Source: Lagenorhynchus albirostris (taxonomy: Eukaryota; Chordata; Mammalia; Artiodactyla; Delphinidae). Taken from it: DNA of 64,000 nucleotides. Shown here piece by piece: positions 56,945 through 64,000 of the stretch. Position numbers and translations under genes: made by a program. The first letter of the stretch is position 1. Each line of letters begins with the position of its first letter. Location: the NCBI RefSeq assembly GCF_949774975.1, contig NC_083114.1, forward strand, positions 7,900,701 through 7,964,700, read 5' to 3'. The notes beneath the pieces were generated by a model. The model worked only from the letters and a program-made list of their open reading frames with translations, made no database searches and had not been told where the DNA came from.

Positions 56945-57806
56945 AAGTAGCCAGAGTAGGAGGGAGAAAACGGGGAGACTCAGGCGTCCCAGACACCAAG
57001 GGGCAAGTTCCAAGGAAGGAGGGGCGGTGAGCAGTGTTGCATGCCTTCAAGGTCAAGATAAGATCTGAAAGAGTACTTTGGATTGAACTACAAGGAAGTC
57101 CTTGGTGACCTTGCCTGGTAGTGGCAGAGGAGTGGTGGGGACAGAAGCCAGACCACCCCAGGTTATAGAGTGAATGGGAGGTGAGAAAGTGGAGATAGCA
57201 AGGATAGACAACTTTCCAGAAGTGTGAAAACAAGTGGCAGGAAAGAGATAGGGTGATTGGAAGGTGACATGGGATTGAGGGAAGGTTGGGATTTTTTTTT
57301 ATTGTTGTTTATAAGATAAGGCTATTTGAACAGGCCTGAATGTTGATAGGAAGCAGAAGGAGGTTGAAGACGGATAAAAACTAGCCTTGTAAAACAGGTG
57401 GTCAGGTGGTCCGAAAGCGTCTCTTGTTACAAAAGAATAGGAAGTAATGCCACCTGCCGAGAGCGAGGGAGCAGATTTGGAAAGGCAGGAAGTCTTGATT
57501 GGGTCATTATGGAGAAGGGGATAATGCTTGCTGGGCAGAATTCAAAGACCTATCGCAGTTGGTGACTATCTACAAGAAAGAATGCCACCCAGCAAAGTCA
57601 TGCCCCAGCAGTGCTCAGCGGCCCCTGTGCAGACCTGGAGAAAGCAGAACCGTTGGATTAATCCAGAGTTGAAGGTTTTTTCCAGGAGGTGGGACAGAGG
57701 GACAATGTGGCTGATGTGATGGACCATGGAGACAAAGCTCAAGAGATAAGGTGGTGAAGACAGGCCACTGATGGGAGAAGAAACAGAGAGGCCGGGGACC
57801 AGAGCC

Positions 57807-58122
57807 CATGCTGTTCAAGACAGTAGCCAATAACCACATGTCACATGTTCCATTTCAGCTTGAATGAGTTAAAATTCAATAAAATGTAAAGCTAAGTTCC
57901 TCCATTGCCCCTGACTTGGACAGCACCAGTAAAGAACTTTTCCATTGGGACGTCCCTGGTGGTCCAGATGTTAAGACTCCATGCTTCCAAGGCAGGGGGC
58001 ACAGGTTCAATCCCTGGTCAGGGAACTAAGATCCCATGTGCTGTGTGGACAAAAAAAAATTTTTTAATTAAAAAAAAAAAAGATCATTTCCCATCATCAC
58101 AGGAAGTTCTGTTAGACAGAGA
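57807..58122. mobile_element. hAT-type nonautonomous DNA transposon, split by a SINE
   Basis: 'CTGTTCAAGACAG...CCACATGT' on the left and 'CATCACAGGAAGTTCTGTT' on the right resemble the ends of the mammalian MER hAT family with CAGTGCTGTCC-type termini. The CHR SINE at 57948-58081 lies within. Subfamily not assigned. Confidence 0.65.
57948..58081 (+). mobile_element. CHR SINE (short form) inside a hAT element
   Basis: GGACGTCCCTGGTGGTCCAG head, GGTTCAATCCCTGGTCAGGG and a mixed T/A tail. The flanks are related but diverged. It splits an older DNA transposon. Confidence 0.88.
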
Positions 58123-58538
58123 TGGTCTAGAGGGTCAGAAAGATAGAAGTGATGAGGTGGGAATAACTGAGGAGACCATGGTCCCAAACTGGATGCCTGC
58201 GCCGAGGATTCCAGAGGTGGAACAAAGCTGAGCTGTGGGTGATGACAAGCCCCGCCAAGGGCAAGAGGGGGGTTTCTGCTGGGAAGCAGAGGGGGAGGTG
58301 TCTGAAGATGGGGAGGTTGACCAGATGGCCTGCCCACCGGGGCTAAAAGTTCCTCAGGACCAGCATCCGGGCTTGCTGACCCAGATGCTGATCTTGAAAC
58401 CAAGCAGCACCCTGTGGGGCTCCTGGGCGCGAGAGCCTTTCTGTTCAGCCTCCATGACCTCTGAGTTCCAAAGGGCAGGTTCAAACAGTTGCTAATCAGG
58501 GAAGGGAGGGGATGCAGAGACAAGGGGGTAGCAGTCAA

Positions 58539-58925
58539 GAAAAAATAGTGCAGCCTTGGGACAGGTTCCTGGTTTCGCCTCAAGGGATACACAGAACAAT
58601 ATCTTCGCTCTTTGGCAGAACTAAACCCCCAACAAATGGAAGACGCTAACCACTTGATGAAGCATTCTTCAGAGATCAGATCACCTGAGGCCAGATTAAA
58701 GGAATACAGGCCCTTTAATCCTTATCGGCAACCCCGCCCTCGAAACATTGCTGTAAAACTCCTCACCATATTCCCCCGGTTGGGACACACAGTTCTTGAA
58801 GGGCACGAACCCGCTATGTCCCCCTTCGCCTGGCAAAGCAATAAAGCTATTCTTTGCTACTTCACCCAGAACTCTGTCTCCGAGATTCGATTCGGCACCA
58901 GTGCACAGAGGCCGAGCTTTCGGCA
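58539..58925 (+). mobile_element. Endogenous retrovirus LTR (probably solo)
   Basis: An AATAAA at 58840-58845 is followed about 15-20 bases on by 'CACCCAGAACTCTGTCTCCG' and a U5 ending in CA at 58924-58925, a layout typical of class I LTRs. TCAA occurs at 58535-58538 and again at 58926-58929, a possible 4-bp target duplication. The left end is therefore tentative. No internal retroviral sequence follows. Confidence 0.65.
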
Positions 58926-59394
58926 TCAACCTCTTCAAAGAAAGAGAAGAGTGACCTCGATGGGGAGGAGATGGCATGGATGAGATGTGGATGGGGGGAC
59001 AACTGTGTGGTTCTGGCCTTAAAGGAGCAGGGGTTGCCGTCGTTTTCATGAAGATGGAAAGAGTAATGGGGATTGAAGAGGAAAACGGTTCCCCCTGCCT
59101 GGGCACTGGGTGTGTGTGGTGTGGGTGAAGAACACAGCCCCACTGAACAGCGTGAGTGGGGCCTCAGGGGAGGGCCAGGCTTGGGGGTAAGCATGAAGGC
59201 GGCGGGGGAATTGGGGACAACCAGTGAACAGGGTGAGGATGCAGGGGAGGGAACATCCCATCATGGGGGGGCACCAGATGGCACAGGCTAATGGTTTGCA
59301 AGGGAGGAGGACAGGAGGAGAGTCCGGGCTTTGGAGAAATGAGATGACGTGAGGGACCTTCACCTTGGGCATGACTGAGGGTTTTACTTTTGAA

Positions 59395-59640
59395 GTCAAA
59401 CATTTATATAAGGCTTGCTGTGTGCCAAGCCCTCTTCTGAGCACTTTGTCAGTCATGAACTCATAATCCGTGTAAGAACCTTATGAGATAGGGATATTAT
59501 TAGCTCCATTTTACAGAGGAGGAAACTGAGACTCAGGAAAGTAACTTGCTGAAGCTCGTATCACTGATGAGTAGAAGAGCAGGGATTTGAACTGAAATGG
59601 TCTGGTTCCAGTGTTTGCAGCTCTTAGTCAGCACCTGTGG
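59395..59640 (-). mobile_element. MIR SINE, reversed, near full length
   Basis: 'CTTGCTGTGTGCCAAGCCCTC', 'TCCATTTTACAGAGGAGGAAAC' and 'GCAGGGATTTGAACTGAAATGG' cover the consensus. Confidence 0.86.
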
Positions 59641-59939
59641 GTAAGACGGGCTTGGCTGACATTATCTGATACAAATGGGTCTCAGCCATCTCTAGACAGG
59701 AGAGGGGATCCAGGTCTACCAGAAGTATGAGCTGTGACCTGGCTGGACAGTGCTTCTGAGCACACCTGGTCCGGTTAAGAGAACACACGTTAAATGAAGT
59801 GGTTCCCAGGACTTCCAACACAGACTGGAAATCATAGCAGCAGAGGAAACTGATACAGGCACCTGGCCTCCCCAGAAGGTTCAATGGAGTCTGGACTGAT
59901 TGTGTTACTTTCGGAAACAGAAAGAACTTGACTTCGACA

Positions 59940-60135
59940 AACCTTGATTCCAATTCACAACTTAATTGTGTGACCCTGAGCAAGTTGCTTCAGCCATCGA
60001 GGAGGAAACCCATCCGTTTTCTCACGGTGAAATGGGGGTCATCACACTTACCTTATAGGCTTGACAGGGCGATTAGAAAGATGCACCTGTAAAAAGAAAG
60101 AAGCTGGCAGAGTAGATGCTCAATATACGATGGTT
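59940..60135 (+). mobile_element. MIR SINE
   Basis: 'TTGTGTGACCCTGAGCAAGTTGC' and 'GGTGAAATGGGGGTCATCAC' are forward MIR. Confidence 0.75.
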
Positions 60136-60544
60136 GAGGGTGTTTGAGATTTTTTTTAGTCTTCTACTAACTCAATCCTCAGATCACTCACCCTGGAAGA
60201 GTTTAGGGGCCTCCTCTCATTTCGGGGCTTTGAGAGCCCAGCTCCCCTGATCAGCCTCATGGAGATTGCTCAAGGGATCCCAGGTTCCTCGATAGGAACG
60301 TCAGGAGATATGACTGTTCCGGAAAGGGTTTGAGAGCATGTAAGAGCGAGCGGGTATAGTGTGTAGGTTTCCTGGGGGGTTTGTCCGTTGCGTCAGCGCT
60401 GTTCATCTGCATCTTCGCTCAGGCCCTCCCCTATTGCCGGCTTCCTGGTTGAGGATTCCAGAGTTGGGCAGAGAAACCCATACAAACCCCAAATCCGCCA
60501 AATCCTTTCATCTATCAGAGCTCTTTGAAGGGGTGAAAAATGCC

Positions 60545-61030
60545 TGTGGATAAGGGGAACCAGCAGATGTAATTTATTTTCATTTGCGCAAAGCTTTTGA
60601 CAAGGTCCCACCCTGAACACTGTTACAATAAAGAAAATGGGTCACCGTCCGGGGAAGCTTTGTCCTGGGTGGAAGACTGGCCTTGGAGGAGGGAAACAAA
60701 GGGTGCAAATAAAAGGATGATTCTCTGGGTGGGGAAAATCGTGGGGGACCTCTGAGCCCAGAGTTGGGGCTTGGCTCACTGAACATTTACACAAAATCTG
60801 AAGGAGGGGGTCCCCTCAGTGAAACCAGCGAATGTAGAGGTGGGCCTGGAGTGATATCAGGAGGAGGACGGTGAATTGCAGGATCTCTAGAAGTCGTGCA
60901 CGTGGTTCGTGGGACACAGACAGGTTTAGCAGAAGGTGATGTACTGGGGGAGAAATAATTTGAAATACTCTTCTAGGGTGAAAGGTTATCAAGTACAATT
61001 GAAAAGTACTATTTTAGGACTCAAATACAA
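60545..61030 (+). mobile_element. CR1/L3 LINE fossil (reverse transcriptase segment)
   Basis: 'GATAAGGGGAACCAGCAGATGT' and then 'AAGCTTTTGACAAGGTCCCA' encode the CR1/L3 RT motif (…KLLTRSH/AFDKVP… in the old frame). It continues with a matching order of 'GGAAGACTGGCC' and 'GAGCCCAGAGTTGGGGC'. CR1/L3 ceased activity before placental radiation, so this insertion should be shared among mammals. Confidence 0.75.
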
Positions 61031-61539
61031 ACTCTTTCCCTAAGACAGTTTCTCCGCAGAGGTGCTGTTGGCATTTGGGGCAGAATAGTCATTCAGCATC
61101 CCTGATTCCTGTCCACTAAATGCCACTCGGTCACATCCCACCGCCCCCCTACACACACACATGTCATTGTGACCAATGAAAAATGGCTCCTTTCTTTTAC
61201 AATTTCCTCCTAGAAGAGGCCCCACCCCAGCCCCAGTCCCAGCCCGATCCACTGGAAATTTAGCTCAATGTCTCACTAAGGCCAAAAAAGTAAGACAACT
61301 GGCAATACGAACAGGATGCATTTGGGTTTAGGATCTTCTGGGAAGTTCTGGTCATCACATCTCAAAATGCTTGTGGAGGTGGCGATAAGAGCCAGGGACA
61401 CAAATAAAGCAAGGGAGGCGACAGAGTGCCAGGAGGGGAGGTGGATTTTAGACAAGGTTCTTGGGGGTGGGGGGGCTCTCTGAGAAGGATCCAGCAGAGT
61501 GATGAAGGGAGCTTTGGGGATATGGTGGGGGGACAGGGG

Positions 61540-61930
61540 GACCATGCGTTCCAGGGAAAGGAAACAGCAAGTGCAAAGGTCCTGAGGCAGAGCTTGACTT
61601 GTGTAAGGAACGGGAGGAAGGTCAGTTTGGTGGGGGCTTGGTGAGTGAGATGGGGAGTGGTGGGAGGTAAGGTCAGAGAGGTCAGTACAGGCCAGAGTAT
61701 GCAGAGCCTTGTAGACTTTGATAAGGAATCTGAACTCTTAATGATGAATTCTGGGTATGTCCAAGGCCTTGGAGGCTTTTCCTATAGCTCTTAATATCAT
61801 ATTGTTTCCCTGACGAATCCGTAAGCTTCTTGAGACAGGAACTGTGTCTTTTCCCTTTGAATCCCCAGTGTTTAACAGACTGCCTGGCACAGAATAGGAG
61901 TGCACTACAGATTCATTAAAATTAATCAAA
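61540..61930. mobile_element. L2-class fragments in both orientations
   Basis: 61555-61760 reads as reversed L2 ('GAAACAGCAAGTGCAAAGGTC', 'GGTAAGGTCAGAGAGGTCAG'). 61800-61930 reads forward ('CTTCTTGAGACAGGAACTGTG', 'GACTGCCTGGCACAGAATAGG'). Confidence 0.6.
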
Positions 61931-61962
61931 GCACAAAATTATGGACAGTTGATATGACCAAC

Positions 61963-62447
61963 TGCAGTAGGCTGAAAATGTTCCCCACCCCCCACCCCAA
62001 GATATCTATGCCTTAATTCCTGGAACATTTGAGTGTTACCTTATGTGGCAAAAAGGGGTCTTTGCAGATGTGATTAAGGTAAGGATCTTGAGATGGGAAG
62101 ATCACAGTGGATTGACTGGGTGGGCCCTAAATGCCATCACATGTCCTTATAAGAGGGAGGGAAAGGGAGATCCGAAACGATAGAAGAGGGAAGGCCACGT
62201 GAAGACTGAGGCAGAAATTAGAGTGATGTGGCCACAAGCCAAGGAATATTGGCAGCTACCAGGAGCTGAAAGAAGCAAGGAACCGATTCTCCTCCAGAGC
62301 CTCTGGAGAAACCACAGCCCTTGATTTTAATCCAGTGATACTGATTTCAAATTTCCGGCCTCCAGAACTGTGAGAGAATAAATTTCTGTTGTTTTAAGCC
62401 ACCAAAGTTCATGGGAATTTGGTACAGTGGCCATAGGAACTAATACA
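61963..62447 (+). mobile_element. MaLR-type LTR (MLT1/MST-like)
   Basis: Shows the classic order of ERVL-MaLR LTRs: 'GGGTCTTTGCAGATGTGATT', 'GGTGGGCCCTAA', 'TGTCCTTATAAGAGG', 'GCCACGTGAAGAC', 'CTCCAGAACTGTGAGAGAAT', 'TTGTTTTAAGCCACC'. It starts TG and ends CA. The flanks CCAAC (61958-61962) and CCACT (62448-62452) fit an aged 5-bp duplication. Confidence 0.88.
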
Positions 62448-62583
62448 CCACTGAATTCTAGGAATGCCAGGATTCAGCGGGTCTCTTGCAAATCTTAAAA
62501 GGCGAGCTTGGGTTAAATGAAAGGAACAAAAAGAGGGAGCGCTAACAGTGTGGTTTTGAAACATTCCTGAAGTTTTCCTTTGG

Positions 62584-62800
62584 CATCATCTTTTTTTTTT
62601 TTTTTTTTTTCAGTACGCGGGCCTCTTACGGCTGTGGCTTCTCCCATTGCGGAGCACAGGCTCTGGACATGCAGGCTCAGTGGCCATGGTTCACGGGCCC
62701 AGCCAATCCGCGGCATGTGGGATCTTCCCGGACCGGGGCACGAACCCGTGTCCCCTGCATCGGCAGGCGGACTCTCAACCACTGCACCACCAGGGAATCC
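62584..62800 (-). mobile_element. CHR SINE, reversed
   Basis: Reversed full copy starting with T22. 18-bp flanking duplication CCTGAAGTTTTCCTTTGG / CCTGAAGTCTTCCTTTGG at 62566-62583 and 62801-62818, one mismatch. Confidence 0.93.
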
Positions 62801-62818
62801 CCTGAAGTCTTCCTTTGG

Positions 62819-63526
62819 GTCTTCTTCCCATGGGCTGTGTGACCACTTCGCCCTGTTCTTTACCGCCCACAAGGCTGAGTTCAGTGCCTCCAACATAAGC
62901 TTGCCAGGTGCTTGCCGTCTGTATTAACGTAGCATAAACCCCCCTTTCTGGAGGCCAGGGTTGCGGCATCCCTTTACGATTCAGAATGGCTGTGGTTGTG
63001 TTAATAGTCTCCTGGGCCTTTGAGAGAAGAGTTGCCATGATATCTGGGGATTTCAGTCTGCAGTGAAGCCAGAGTTCTTCACTTAGAAGTGTTTATGAGG
63101 TCAGGCATCTTCAGTTCTTCCAGGGTCACAGAGAGCCACAGACCAGGATCCTGGGGGAATGGGTGACTGGGGGACACTGACACACTGAGAAGTGACAGCT
63201 GACAGTAGAATTCATCCCAGCCACCACCCAGGGGTCAGGGCACATCTTACAACCACCCAACTTACCAAGGGCATTACTGTCTGAGAGCCCAGTGGAGTTA
63301 GGAAAGCGTGGGAGCAGCTCTCAGAGAGCATCCACCCGTGTTCCCCTGTTTACAAGTAAGGAGACTGAGGCAGGGAGGCTGAGTGAATTGCCCAGGAGCC
63401 AATACTCCAAAAGACATCTTCTGAATGACTCCTCAGAATGGACTGTGGGTCACCCCTTCAACCACACCTAGGGAACACCTGCTAAATTCAGTTCTGCTAA
63501 ATTAGGTGGGGAAAAAAATCATGATT
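62819..63526. other. Unique upstream DNA with a small MIR-like patch
   Basis: A reversed MIR-like piece (AGGAGACTGAGGCAGGGAGG) sits near 63357. Otherwise nothing is recognised here or in 63665-64000. Confidence 0.5.
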
Positions 63527-63648
63527 TTGTTTTGTTTGTTTTTTGGCTGTGCCACACACATGGGATATTAGTTCCCCAATCAGGGTGGAACTGGCGCCCC
63601 CTGCATGGGAAGCACAGAGTCTTAACCACTGGACCACCAGGGAAGTGA
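63527..63648 (-). mobile_element. CHR SINE (short form), reversed
   Basis: TTTTTTGGCTGTGCCACACA to CCACCAGGGAAGTG. Flanks AAAAATCATGATT and AAAAATTCATGATT form an aged duplication. Confidence 0.88.
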
Positions 63649-64000
63649 CAAAAAATTCATGATTGTGGAGGGGGAAATGATTACAAAGAAAAGTTTCTAT
63701 GCTTCAAGGAGTAAGCTTCTGTTATCTGCAAAAATCAATGATGTGGAACACCTTGTTTTCCCCAAATGTCAGTAAAATGAGGTATTACTGGTCTACACGT
63801 CACACAGGGAGAAAACTTACGGGACTAATTCCAAGAGGCGGTGCGGGATGAAAACAGACATGGACTATTGATTCCAAACAGATTGAGTAAGCGCATGGAT
63901 TATTGAACTAAAATAAGGTATTAAAGGAAAGTAGGAGTGGTGGGGAAGGAGGTGACCTCTCCTCCACCGATGCTACCATCAGGCAGGGAGTACCACCATG

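Larger units (their letters stand above)
52800..64000. other. 5' flanking region of NTN1
   Basis: This is DNA upstream of the netrin promoter. I see no coding exon, tRNA or recognisable noncoding RNA gene. It contains MIR, L2 and CR1 fossils, a hAT element, two LTRs and several CHR SINEs, separated by unique sequence. In other mammals this side of NTN1 faces PIK3R5/PIK3R6, but nothing from those genes is visible. Confidence 0.7.

Noticed and set aside
58539..58925. Start of a full provirus
   Set aside because: No gag, pol or env sequence follows the LTR; downstream is unique DNA and a MIR.
1..64000. CHR SINEs as tRNA genes
   Set aside because: They carry tRNA-like A/B-box segments (GGTTCGA-type) but are SINE heads with mutated arms. 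No cloverleaf tRNA was found.
1..64000. CRISPR-like or other regularly spaced repeat arrays
   Set aside because: Short repeats present are microsatellites, tandem duplications or SINE tails. There is no unique-spacer architecture, and the DNA is vertebrate.

Overview
This is nuclear DNA from a cetacean, most likely a whale or dolphin. The clearest clue is the repeat content: at least 27 copies of the tRNA-derived CHR SINE family of cetaceans, hippos and ruminants, many with intact A-tails and near-perfect target-site duplications. They sit among artiodactyl-type L1, ancient L2/MIR/CR1 fossils, hAT, Tigger and mariner MITEs, and a few LTRs. There are no prokaryotic-style operons, CRISPR arrays or plasmid features. 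Species cannot be fixed from the sequence alone.

The only protein-coding gene I can support is NTN1 (netrin-1), on the minus strand. Its first coding exon is at 50812-51829. It encodes the signal peptide, the laminin N-terminal domain and most of the first laminin-type EGF repeat (residues 1-339 plus one base of codon 340), and ends at a clean GTGAGT donor. Upstream on the same strand are 64 nt of 5' UTR, a CAG acceptor, a 443-bp intron and a noncoding exon 1 ending at a GAG|GTAAAG donor. A GC-box/CCAAT promoter lies inside a large CpG island (about 50.4-53.4 kb).

Layout. 1-50811 is the 5' part of the long NTN1 intron 2, read right to left by the gene; the next exon is not in the window. It holds an almost end-to-end but internally deleted L1 (8185-13790, with target-site duplication), an L1-rich block (32.2-41.2 kb), a 79-bp palindromic mariner MITE, a 451-bp Tigger MITE, and a solo LTR inserted into an L2 (24506-24950). 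The 47-50.4 kb segment next to the exon is AT-rich and almost repeat-free, and is the best candidate for conserved regulatory DNA. 53-64 kb is the 5' flank of NTN1. It has MIR/CR1 fossils, an ERV LTR, a MaLR LTR, CHR SINEs and a striking perfect 17-bp inverted repeat 1.5 kb upstream of the promoter. No other gene was recognised there.

I found no new multi-gene system. The items most worth follow-up are the 17-bp hairpin, the mariner hairpin that resembles a known ruminant microRNA family, the repeat-poor block with a GLI-like hairpin, and the tandem hairpin repeat near 46.9 kb. Most long open frames in the window are shadows of the GC-rich NTN1 exon or readings through SINE and L1 copies.
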